From Hyphomicrobiales bacterium (lineage in GTDB: Bacteria; Pseudomonadota; Alphaproteobacteria; Rhizobiales; Aestuariivirgaceae), in the NCBI GenBank assembly GCA_027051995.1, contig JALUFY010000069.1:1-5769 (forward strand): 5,769 nt of DNA. Direction: 5' to 3'. The stretch's first letter is position 1. Each line of letters opens with the position of its first letter. Below, piece by piece: positions 1 through 5,735 of the stretch. Position numbers and translations under genes: made by a program. Under the pieces are notes generated by a model, which had not been told where the DNA came from, did no database searches, and saw only the letters and a program-made list of their open reading frames with translations.

Positions 1-1
1 G

Positions 2-463
2 GCGGCCTTCACCGTTTTCGCCATCGGCTCGGTTTCCATCATCTCCGCCCTCGTCTTCGAGCATGTTCTTGGCTTTCAGCCCTGCGAACTGTGCTACCTG
101 CAGCGCAAGCCGTGGTATTTCATCATCTCCTTCACCCTGCTTCTCCTGCTGCTGGGCTCCAAGGGCAATGACAAACTTGTCCGCTGGGGGCTACTTCTGG
201 CTGGCGCGGTGCTCATCGGCGAGGCCGGGCTGGCTTTCTGGCATGCCGGCATAGAATGGAAATGGTGGCCCGGCCCCAGCTCCTGCACCGGCGCGGTGAA
301 CATGACCGGCGCGCTGCCCGATCTGTCAAAGCGCGTCGTGCTCTGCGACGAGGCCGCCGTGCGCATCCTCGGCCTGTCCTTCGCCGGGTGGAACGCCGTC
401 GTCTCGCTGATCACCGCGATCATCGCTTTCTGGGGCGCGGCGGGCCGGACAGACGGCGAATAA
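2..463 (+). CDS. dsbB: Disulfide bond formation protein DsbB (3' part, 5' end outside window)
   Basis: DsbB is a four-helix inner-membrane oxidase that re-oxidises periplasmic DsbA and passes the electrons to quinone. The open frame enters from the left edge (frame starting at base 2) and ends with TAA at 461-463, leaving 153 residues. Family DsbB is about 165-180 aa, so roughly the first 10-25 residues and part of helix 1 are missing. Counting from base 2, the first periplasmic cysteine pair is C28-E-L-C31, followed at once by YLQRKPW, whose Arg matches the conserved quinone-binding Arg after the CxxC motif. The second periplasmic pair is C95 (SSCTGAV) and C115 (VVLCDEAA), the expected spacing. 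Hydrophobic helices surround these, with a last one near SFAGWNAVVSLITAIIAF. No internal ATG would be a credible start. The next plus-strand gene lies 193 nt downstream. Family assignment is firm from the four cysteines; only the N-terminus is unseen. Confidence 0.93.
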   Translation, partial: AAFTVFAIGSVSIISALVFEHVLGFQPCELCYLQRKPWYFIISFTLLLLLLGSKGNDKLVRWGLLLAGAVLIGEAGLAFWHAGIEWKWWPGPSSCTGAVNMTGALPDLSKRVVLCDEAAVRILGLSFAGWNAVVSLITAIIAFWGAAGRTDGE

Positions 464-474
464 GCCTCATGTCA

Positions 475-490
475 CGCGCATCGTTGCGCG
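475..490. repeat. Perfect 6-bp dyad CGCGCA-TCGT-TGCGCG
   Basis: CGCGCA (475-480) and TGCGCG (485-490) are exact reverse complements around TCGT. It begins 12 nt after the dsbB stop and ends 23 nt before the candidate sigma-54 promoter. It has no following T-run, so it is a poor intrinsic terminator. A binding site for a regulator of the downstream promoter is possible but unproven, and in GC-rich DNA a dyad this short can arise by chance. Confidence 0.35.
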
Positions 491-512
491 GGCGAATCGA
501 ACACTCATGAAC

Positions 513-528
513 TGGCAGCATCCTTGCA
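513..528 (+). promoter_or_regulatory. Candidate sigma-54 (RpoN) -24/-12 promoter
   Basis: Positions 513-518 read TGGCAG and 524-528 read TTGCA, with five bases between. The RpoN consensus is YTGGCACG-N4-TTGCW. Here the preceding Y (C512), TGGCA and TTGCA all match, and the invariant GG (514-515) and GC (526-527) are 12 nt apart, as required. The two departures are G518 for C and C519 for G. The implied transcription start is about 538-540, giving a leader of roughly 117 nt before the ATG of the sugar transferase at 657. I saw no convincing -35/-10 pair in this gap. Sigma-54 transcription needs an enhancer-binding protein; its site and identity are unknown, the dyad at 475-490 being one candidate. 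Confidence 0.55.
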
Positions 529-544
529 GCGCGGACATTCGCGA

Positions 545-647
545 GCGTCCGCCCACCGCCATCCTGTTCCGCATTGGCACATGCCCGCGCGGGACAGGAC
601 GGCGATAATGACAGGCGCGGACGCGGACGAGACAGCAACAGTCCGCG
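545..647 (+). promoter_or_regulatory. Structured 5' leader of the transferase gene (nested, partly competing stems)
   Basis: Three pairings can be drawn in the leader RNA. First, a long hairpin: 557-572 pairs with 589-604 (14 Watson-Crick pairs, one G-U, one A-C mismatch, 16-nt loop). Second, an outer stem: GCGTCCGC (545-552) is the exact complement of GCGGACGC (617-624), enclosing the hairpin. Third, CGCGGAC (622-628) pairs exactly with GTCCGCG (641-647), whose last base is the first G of the GGAG ribosome binding site. The second and third stems share bases 622-624 and so compete at their edge. There is no U-run, so a transcription terminator is unlikely; an effect on ribosome access or RNA stability is an inference. 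Confidence 0.4.
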
Positions 648-650
648 GAG
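647..650 (+). promoter_or_regulatory. Ribosome binding site of the transferase gene
   Basis: GGAG lies 6 nt before ATG 657, near-ideal spacing, and fixes that start. Its first G is the last base of the stem 622-628/641-647. Confidence 0.75.
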
Positions 651-656
651 CAAGAC

Positions 657-2102
657 ATGGATCATCTGCCCAATCCCGCCGGCCGCGGCGCGGTCATCGC
701 GCGATATCCCTTCGCCATCAGCGATCAGGTCTTCGCGCTTCTGGCCATGAGCGCCGACATCATCACGATCCTCGCCATGTCCCTGCTCTCCAGCGCCGTC
801 TATCATCAGGCCGTCTATGGCGGCTTCGGCCTGCTGAAGAACTACCTGGCCTCCAGCCTGCTGGTCATCATCATCTACATCCCCCTGCGCCTGGCGCGCG
901 GCAAGTATCTGGTCAAGACCCTGCTTAACGAGGGCAGGAACGTGGAATCCATGTTCCTGTCGTGGAACTACGCCTTCCTTGCCCTGCTGATCATCGGCTT
1001 CGTCACCAAGGAGACCGAGATCTATTCCCGCGCCGCCATCATGCTGTTCTATCTCTCCGGCTTCGCCGCCCTCATGGCCGTGCGCGAGGCCGTCTTCCGC
1101 CTCGCCGAAAACGGATTCCGCAAAGGTTTGCTGCTCGGCAAGCCCGTCATGCTGCTCGGCACGGAAAAAGCCCTGAAAACCTTTCACAGGCGATACAACC
1201 CGCATCTTTTCGGCCTCCGCGTGGTCGATGAAATCGTGCTGAAAAAGAGCGCGGCGGATGATGCGGAAACATTCCGCAAGCGGCTGAACAACATCGCCGC
1301 CCGCGCCCGCGCCCTGCGCGTCGAGGATATCTTCATCCTCCAGCCGCTGCCGCGCAAATCCCTCATCGGGGAAACCCTCAATGTGTTCCTCGACATGCCG
1401 GTTTCGGTGCATCTCGGCCCCGACAGCATTCTTGATACCTTCCGCGACGTGCGCGTCGAGCACTTCGGCGCCATGACATCGCTGGAGCTGGTGCGCCCGC
1501 CGCTGTCGGAATGGGCGCACTGGCTCAAGCGCGGCCTGGATATCACCGGCGCGCTCGCCGGCCTCGTTGCGCTCTCGCCCGTGCTGATACTCGCCGCCAT
1601 CGCCATCAAGCTGGATTCTTCCGGCCCGGTCTTTTTCATGCAGACCCGCCAGGGCTTCAACCACAAGCCCTTCCGCATTTTCAAGTTCCGCACCATGCGG
1701 GTGATGGAGGATTCCGGCGACATCCGCCAGGCCACCCGCGACGATCCGCGCGTCACCCGGGCCGGGCGCTTTCTGCGCCGCTGGAGCATCGATGAGCTGC
1801 CACAGCTCATCAACGTGCTGAAGGGCGACATGTCGCTCGTCGGCCCGCGCCCCCACGCCATGAATCACGACAACATCTTCGAGCGCAAGGTGCGCCTCTA
1901 CGCCCGCCGCCACAAGGTTCTGCCCGGCATCACCGGCTGGGCGCAGGTCAATGGTTACAGGGGCGAAACGGACACCGGCGAAAAGATCATGAAGCGCGTT
2001 GAGTATGATCTGGAATACATCGATCGCTGGTCCATCTGGTTCGATCTCTACATCATCGCCCTGACCATTTTCTCGCCGCGCACCTGGCGCAACGCCTATT
2101 GA
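657..2102 (+). CDS. Undecaprenyl-phosphate hexose-1-phosphate transferase, WcaJ/PssY type (exopolysaccharide priming enzyme)
   Basis: A 481-aa inner-membrane enzyme that moves hexose-1-phosphate from a UDP-sugar to undecaprenyl phosphate, the first step of exopolysaccharide repeat-unit assembly. The N-terminal half has about four hydrophobic segments (roughly residues 25-49, 63-79, 105-118, 126-147), then a soluble CoA_binding_3-like domain (about 150-270) with LLLGKPVMLLGTEKA. The C-terminal bacterial sugar transferase domain (about 289-481) starts with KRGLDI (291-296) and a hydrophobic re-entrant segment. It continues with KLDSSGPVFF (from K318), KFRTM (343-347), the catalytic Asp-Glu pair in DELPQL (379-384), SLVGPRPH (393-400) and PGITGWAQVNGYRG (423-436). 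The GETDT following that last block is typical of WcaJ-like enzymes, which favours UDP-glucose as donor; this is inferred. Start ATG 657 has GGAG 6 nt upstream. It forms a coupled pair with the SGNH gene. No other glycosyltransferase, flippase or polymerase gene is in the window. Confidence 0.93.
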   Translation: MDHLPNPAGRGAVIARYPFAISDQVFALLAMSADIITILAMSLLSSAVYHQAVYGGFGLLKNYLASSLLVIIIYIPLRLARGKYLVKTLLNEGRNVESMFLSWNYAFLALLIIGFVTKETEIYSRAAIMLFYLSGFAALMAVREAVFRLAENGFRKGLLLGKPVMLLGTEKALKTFHRRYNPHLFGLRVVDEIVLKKSAADDAETFRKRLNNIAARARALRVEDIFILQPLPRKSLIGETLNVFLDMPVSVHLGPDSILDTFRDVRVEHFGAMTSLELVRPPLSEWAHWLKRGLDITGALAGLVALSPVLILAAIAIKLDSSGPVFFMQTRQGFNHKPFRIFKFRTMRVMEDSGDIRQATRDDPRVTRAGRFLRRWSIDELPQLINVLKGDMSLVGPRPHAMNHDNIFERKVRLYARRHKVLPGITGWAQVNGYRGETDTGEKIMKRVEYDLEYIDRWSIWFDLYIIALTIFSPRTWRNAY

Positions 2103-2104
2103 GG
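2101..2104 (+). promoter_or_regulatory. Ribosome binding site of the SGNH gene, overlapping the upstream stop codon
   Basis: GAGG at 2101-2104 shares bases with the TGA (2100-2102) of the transferase and lies 6 nt before ATG 2111. This favours ATG 2111 over a TTG at 2099, which would overlap the stop and have no site of its own. The arrangement suggests translational coupling. Confidence 0.7.
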
Positions 2105-2110
2105 CCCATC

Positions 2111-3361
2111 ATGCTGCAAAAATCGCCCGCCAATAACACGGAATACAGCTACGATTTTTCCCGCATCCTGCCCGCCATGGGCGGCGGGCTGCTTGCCCTG
2201 GCGGGTATGGCCCTGGCCGCCTGGGGCGCGTTCTCGCCCCGCTCCGCGCCCTTCAACCCGCTGGAGGTCTATGGCGCGCTCCTCACGGCCGCCGGGCTGA
2301 TGGCCGCCGCCCTCTCCATGTCCGGCCTGCGGCGCACGGCCCTGGCCATTCTGATACTGGCGGGCGCCGATCTGGCCTTCGGTCTTGGCACGCAGGTTCT
2401 TTCGCTTGCCGGTTACAGGAATTCATTCCTGCCCATGAAGACCGTTTCCCTGCGCGATACGAAGCGCTTCACCTATCACCCCCTGTTGCAGGGCGTCCCC
2501 ACGCCCGGCTTTGACAACGGCTTTTTCATTCACGACGGCAAGGGCCACCGCAAGATCATGCCGCAAGGCGATCCGCAAGGAAAAAGGATCGCCCTGATCG
2601 GCGGCTCCTCCACCTATGATCTGGGAAATCCCGCCGGAAAGACCTGGCCAGACGATCTGCAAAGGATCATTCCGCAAGCGAATCTGATCAATTTCGGCGT
2701 GCCCGGCTATTCCACTTCGGAACACATCATCCAGACGGCCTATTATCTCGCCCCCGAAAGGGTTGATTGCGCCGTTTATTACATCGGCTGGAACGACATC
2801 CGCAATTCCTTCATCCCCACGCTGGATCCGGCCTACGCGGATTTTCACCTGCTTGGGCATGTGGATTTCATGCGTATCCGCTCGGTCACCGGCGTCTCCT
2901 CCATCGTCAATTTTCTCGCCAACGCCCGCATGGTGCGCAAACTGACGAGCTACGCCCCGCCGCCCGCTGACTATCGCGGCTGGAAACCCGGGAAAGGTAT
3001 CGACAAGCGGCTGGAGGCGATCTACCGGCGCAACCTGCGCACCATCAAGGCCATCAATAATCAACAAGGGCGCAAGACCGTCTTCATCCCCCAGATCATG
3101 AATTACGCCCGCCTCACCGGAGCGGGCCGCTATGGCTGGTTCCCACTGGTGCGTGACCGCGACATCCCGGCCATCAACGATCATTTCAATGCCGTTCTGA
3201 AACAGGAAGCCGCCCGCATGGGCGCGCCCTTCATCGGCATTTCGCCCAGGGACTTCAATGACGGCGACTTCGTTGACGTGGGCCATTTCAACGCCAGGGG
3301 CGCGGAAAAATTCGCCCGCCACATCGCCCCGGCCATCCGCAAGGCCTGCGGCCTGCGCTGA
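2111..3361 (+). CDS. Membrane-anchored SGNH/GDSL-type hydrolase, probably polysaccharide-modifying
   Basis: A 416-aa protein with three N-terminal hydrophobic segments (about residues 20-41, 51-70, 75-99). Arginines 74-75 between segments 2 and 3 put that loop in the cytoplasm, so the C-terminal domain should face the periplasm. That domain carries the SGNH blocks: GGSST at 164-168 with nucleophile S166 (a GGS variant of GDS), NFGVPGYST (194-202) as block II with its Gly, GWND (226-229) with Asn 228 as block III, and D389-V-G-H392 as the Asp/His of block V. All four catalytic positions are present, so it should be active. SGNH enzymes are esterases, deacetylases or acyltransferases. Coupling to a priming sugar transferase suggests acyl groups on the exopolysaccharide as substrate, but this is inference and no gene name is justified. 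It converges on parB with a 36-nt gap. Confidence 0.8.
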   Translation: MLQKSPANNTEYSYDFSRILPAMGGGLLALAGMALAAWGAFSPRSAPFNPLEVYGALLTAAGLMAAALSMSGLRRTALAILILAGADLAFGLGTQVLSLAGYRNSFLPMKTVSLRDTKRFTYHPLLQGVPTPGFDNGFFIHDGKGHRKIMPQGDPQGKRIALIGGSSTYDLGNPAGKTWPDDLQRIIPQANLINFGVPGYSTSEHIIQTAYYLAPERVDCAVYYIGWNDIRNSFIPTLDPAYADFHLLGHVDFMRIRSVTGVSSIVNFLANARMVRKLTSYAPPPADYRGWKPGKGIDKRLEAIYRRNLRTIKAINNQQGRKTVFIPQIMNYARLTGAGRYGWFPLVRDRDIPAINDHFNAVLKQEAARMGAPFIGISPRDFNDGDFVDVGHFNARGAEKFARHIAPAIRKACGLR

Positions 3362-3370
3362 TCCTTGCGG
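3337..3370. terminator. Weak candidate bidirectional terminator: inverted repeat over the SGNH stop codon
   Basis: CCGCAAGG (3337-3344) and CCTTGCGG (3363-3370) are exact reverse complements around an 18-nt loop that contains the TGA at 3359-3361. The repeat lies in the convergent junction between the SGNH gene and parB (stop at 3398), where a shared terminator would be expected. It has no U-run on either strand and a large loop, so a classical intrinsic terminator is not shown. Confidence 0.25.
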
Positions 3371-3397
3371 GTCGGGCGCGAAAAGCCGGCACCGGAA

Positions 3398-4297
3398 TCA
3401 GTCGCCCATCAGCCGCCTGCAGATGTCCTCGAGCTGATCCAGCGTCTTGTAGGTGATGGTCACCCGTCCGCCCTTGCGGCCCTTGTCGGTCACGTCCACC
3501 GTCAGGCCAAGCGCTTCTTCCAGCCGGTTTTCCAGGGCCCGCACATCGGCGCTTTTGGTTTCCGGCGCTTTCGCCCCGCCGCCCTTCGCCTGGTGTGCCT
3601 CCCTGCCCTCCTCGCGCGAGAGCTTCTCCGCCTCGCGCACCGAAAGGCCGAGCTTGGCGATTTTCTTCGCCAGACCGGAAGGATCGCCCGTTGCGATGAG
3701 CGCCCGCGCATGCCCGGCGGAGAGCTCGCCCGCCGCGATCATCGCCTTGACATCTTCCGGCAGCCCAAGCAGGCGCATGGTGTTGGCGATGTGGCTGCGG
3801 CTCTTGCCCAGCGTATCGGCCAGCTGCTGCTGGGTATAGCCGAACTGCTCCATCAGCTGCGCGTATCCCATGGCCTCTTCCAGGGCGTTCAGGTCGGAGC
3901 GCTGGATGTTCTCGATCAGCGCCACTTCCAGCGCCTCGGCCTCGCTCATTTCGCGGATGACCACGGGAATTTCATGCACACCGGCCTTCTGCGCCGCCCG
4001 CCAGCGGCGTTCCCCGGCGACGATTTCATAATGGCCCGGCTCGTCCGTGGGCCGCGCGACGATGGGCTGCAAAACACCCTTCTCGCCGATGGAGCGCGCC
4101 AGCTCCCGCAGCTGCGCCTCGTCGAAAACATGCCGGGGGTTGTGCGGATTGGGCGAAAGATCGGCGATCGGAATCATCTTCAGCCCCTTGGCGCCACCGG
4201 CCTCCCGCGCCGCCTCGATCACGCTCTCTTCGCTCAGGTCATCGCCGATCAGCGCCGCCAGCCCCCGCCCGAGCCTCTTTTTGGGTTGTGAACTCAT
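3398..4297 (-). CDS. parB: Chromosome-partitioning protein ParB (Spo0J family CTPase, parS-binding)
   Basis: ParB binds parS, uses CTP to clamp and spread on DNA, and works with ParA to segregate replicated origins. The protein has 299 aa, normal for the family. The N-terminus KKRLGRGLAALIG (6-18) carries the basic peptide that stimulates ParA ATPase. The CTP-binding ParB/Srx domain holds NPHNPR (50-55), GVLQPIVAR (74-82), GERRWRA (95-101) and ENIQR (129-133). A helix-turn-helix follows at about 155-177 (TQQQLADTLGKSRSHI). A charged linker leads to the C-terminal dimerisation domain (about 252-299). ATG 4297 is preferred to GTG 4309. The GTG overlaps the only GGAG (4309-4312), which sits 11 nt before the ATG, and AGGGGG abuts the ATG directly; conserved similarity starts after it. 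It lies 93 nt downstream of parA on the same strand. Confidence 0.96.
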   Translation of the reverse strand: MSSQPKKRLGRGLAALIGDDLSEESVIEAAREAGGAKGLKMIPIADLSPNPHNPRHVFDEAQLRELARSIGEKGVLQPIVARPTDEPGHYEIVAGERRWRAAQKAGVHEIPVVIREMSEAEALEVALIENIQRSDLNALEEAMGYAQLMEQFGYTQQQLADTLGKSRSHIANTMRLLGLPEDVKAMIAAGELSAGHARALIATGDPSGLAKKIAKLGLSVREAEKLSREEGREAHQAKGGGAKAPETKSADVRALENRLEEALGLTVDVTDKGRKGGRVTITYKTLDQLEDICRRLMGD

Positions 4298-4333
4298 CCC
4301 CCTGCACACTCCATCTGCTTTTCGTTTTTCCGC

Positions 4334-4355
4334 CCGGTCATACCGGCATGACCGG
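4334..4355. repeat. 8-bp inverted repeat in the parA-parB gap
   Basis: CCGGTCAT (4334-4341) and ATGACCGG (4348-4355) are exact reverse complements around ACCGGC. The repeat sits about 37 nt upstream of the parB start in the parA-parB transcript. Reading along that transcript, the stem is followed by an A-rich stretch, not U residues, so it does not look like a terminator. It could be an RNA stem affecting the ParA:ParB ratio or mRNA stability, or an operator. It does not match the parS core TTTCACGTGAAA. Confidence 0.4.
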
Positions 4356-4390
4356 CCGGATGTTATTGTTACGGATACGAATCGGAACAG

Positions 4391-5215
4391 TCAGGCCGCC
4401 CGCAAATCCTGCTCGCGGCGGATGATCTCCGACGCCAGGCGGATATAGGCCTGAGAGCCCGCGCACTTGCCGTCATAGATCAGCACCGGCTGGCCATGCG
4501 AAGGCGCCTCGGAGACCCGCACGTTGCGCGGAATGATGGTCTGATAGACCTTGTCCCCCAGAACTGAGCGCACATCCTGCGCCACCTGGTCGGACAGCGA
4601 GTTGCGCCGGTCGTACATGGTCAGCACGACGCCCTGAATCATCAGCTTGCGGTTGAGCGAATTACGCACCCGCTCCACGGTGCGTAAAAGCTGCGAAAGA
4701 CCCTCAAGGGCGAAGTATTCACACTGCAAGGGCACCAGCACCGCATCCGCCGCCGAAAGCGCGTTGATGGTCAACAGATTGAGCGAAGGCGGACAATCCA
4801 CGAGGATGTAGGAATATCCGCCCCTGTCCCCGGCCATGAGCGCCGCGATGGCGTCCTTCAGCCGGAAGGTCTTGCGGCTGAAATCCGCCAGCTCCAGCTC
4901 CGCGCCCAGAAGATCAATGGTGGATGGCGCGCAATCCAGCCCCGGAATGCCGGTTTCGCGGATGACCGCATCGAACCCGGCCTCGCCGATCAGCACGTCA
5001 TAGGTGGATTGCCCGATGTCCTCGCGCGCCACGCCAAGGCCCGTCGTGGCGTTGCCCTGCGGATCGAGATCGATCACCAGCACCCGCTCGCCGACAGCCG
5101 CCAGGGCCGTGCCCAGGTTTATCGCCGTGGTCGTCTTTCCGACCCCGCCTTTCTGATTGGCGATGGCCAGAATGCGCGGTGCGCCTCCTGCTCCGTGATG
5201 TGCCGCATCAAACAC
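4391..5215 (-). CDS. parA: Chromosome-partitioning ATPase ParA (Soj family)
   Basis: A 274-aa Walker-type ATPase that binds DNA non-specifically as an ATP dimer and is released by ParB, pulling ParB-parS complexes and so the replication origins apart. The deviant Walker A motif KGGVGKTT is at residues 22-29, with both lysines (K22, K27) present. The A' motif VIDLDPQGNATTG lies at 47-59 and Walker B ILVDCPPSL at 137-145. The short N-terminus without a helix-turn-helix marks it as the chromosomal rather than the plasmid type Ia form. The start is GTG 5215, supported by AAGGGAG (5223-5229) 7 nt upstream. It overlaps the rsmG stop (TGA at 5208-5210) by 8 nt, so the two are probably co-transcribed and translationally coupled. 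parB follows after 93 nt. Confidence 0.96.
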   Translation of the reverse strand: MFDAAHHGAGGAPRILAIANQKGGVGKTTTAINLGTALAAVGERVLVIDLDPQGNATTGLGVAREDIGQSTYDVLIGEAGFDAVIRETGIPGLDCAPSTIDLLGAELELADFSRKTFRLKDAIAALMAGDRGGYSYILVDCPPSLNLLTINALSAADAVLVPLQCEYFALEGLSQLLRTVERVRNSLNRKLMIQGVVLTMYDRRNSLSDQVAQDVRSVLGDKVYQTIIPRNVRVSEAPSHGQPVLIYDGKCAGSQAYIRLASEIIRREQDLRAA

Positions 5216-5735
5216 GCCTGATCTCCCTTATCCTGACGATCGTCCCCGCCGAATCGGTGCGCGACGGAAACTGTTCCGCATCAATTTTCCAATATCTTGT
5301 GGCTTGCGTCAATTCTTTCCCAACATCTTGTCCCTTCAGGAACAAGCCCTGTGCGCCCCTTTGCAGGAACGGAGCAGCCAGCTCCACAAGCTCCGGCATG
5401 GACGCGAGCGCGCGCGCCGTCACCACCGTCTGAGAATCGCACCCCGCCGCGGCCGGGTCAACATCCTCGATCCGCGCGTTGAGAACAGTAACACGAACGC
5501 CGGCCTTTTGCGCCACGCTTCTCAAAAAGGCGGCCTTTTTCGCCACGCTTTCCACAAGAAAGATGTGGATATCCCGCTCCGCCAGGGCCAGCGCCAGAAC
5601 GAGCCCCGGCGCGCCGCCGCCCGAACCCAGATCGATGATCCGCCTCGTCCGCGATCCCAGCAGCGGGATCAGTTGCAGGGAATCCGCCACATGGCGCGTC
5701 CACAGTTGTGGCAAGGTCTTGCGGCTCACCAGATT
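5208..5735 (-). CDS. rsmG: 16S rRNA (guanine527-N7)-methyltransferase RsmG, N-terminus missing
   Basis: RsmG (GidB) methylates N7 of G527 in the 530 loop of 16S rRNA using S-adenosylmethionine. Counting from the in-frame GTG at 5729, the protein shows WTRHVADSLQL (10-20), the SAM-binding glycine loop DLGSGGGAPG (33-42), the acidic E60 after strand 2 (VESVAKKAAFLR), VVTARALA (102-109) and FLKGQDVGKELTQATRYW (130-147). That GTG is not the true start: its codon is the Val of the conserved NLVS motif, whose Asn and Leu codons (5735-5730) lie just upstream. RsmG is usually about 205-215 aa, so roughly 35 residues are missing. Past 5735 the sequence becomes an inverted copy of the gene's own interior (see the repeat), so the upstream frame is not trustworthy. 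mnmG (gidA) would be expected further upstream. Confidence 0.93.
   Translation of the reverse strand, partial: NLVSRKTLPQLWTRHVADSLQLIPLLGSRTRRIIDLGSGGGAPGLVLALALAERDIHIFLVESVAKKAAFLRSVAQKAGVRVTVLNARIEDVDPAAAGCDSQTVVTARALASMPELVELAAPFLQRGAQGLFLKGQDVGKELTQATRYWKIDAEQFPSRTDSAGTIVRIREIRRV
5223..5229 (-). promoter_or_regulatory. Ribosome binding site of parA, inside the end of rsmG
   Basis: On the minus strand 5229-5223 read AAGGGAG, 7 nt before GTG 5215. This strong site decides the non-ATG start of parA and lies within the last codons of rsmG. Confidence 0.75.

Noticed and set aside
575..590. TGGCAC at 575-580 as a second sigma-54 promoter
   Set aside because: The -24-like element is good, but the bases at the -12 position read CGCGC and lack the required GC at the right spacing.
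574..609. TTGGCA (574-579) with GATAAT (604-609) as a sigma-70 promoter
   Set aside because: The spacer is 24 nt, far from the usual 16-18, and both elements lie in or beside the long hairpin.
420..1913. 497-codon open frame on the minus strand
   Set aside because: It lies antisense to dsbB's end and the transferase gene, has a low-complexity Ala/Gly/Glu/His-rich translation with no motif, and is explained by GC-rich third positions of the real gene.
2423..3322. 299-codon minus-strand open frame
   Set aside because: It is antisense to the SGNH gene, whose catalytic blocks are clear; the translation of this frame matches no family I recognise.
3365..4291. 308-codon plus-strand open frame
   Set aside because: It is the antisense shadow of parB. 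The parB frame carries all family motifs; this one has none.
564..5281. CTGTTCCGCAT repeated at 564-574 and 5271-5281
   Set aside because: The second copy is inside rsmG coding sequence and has no shared flanking sequence or context; probably chance.
4298..5300. Search for a parS site near parA/parB
   Set aside because: I found no match to the parS palindrome (TGTTTCACGTGAAACA-like) in the window. The closest, GGAAACTGTTCC at 5267-5278, lacks the central CACGTG and lies in rsmG coding sequence.
5284..5331. Partial direct repeat around ATCTTGT (CCAATATCTTGT and CCAACATCTTGT)
   Set aside because: It encodes the conserved RsmG C-terminal block (KGQDV...ATRYW) on the minus strand, and the similarity is explained by coding sequence.
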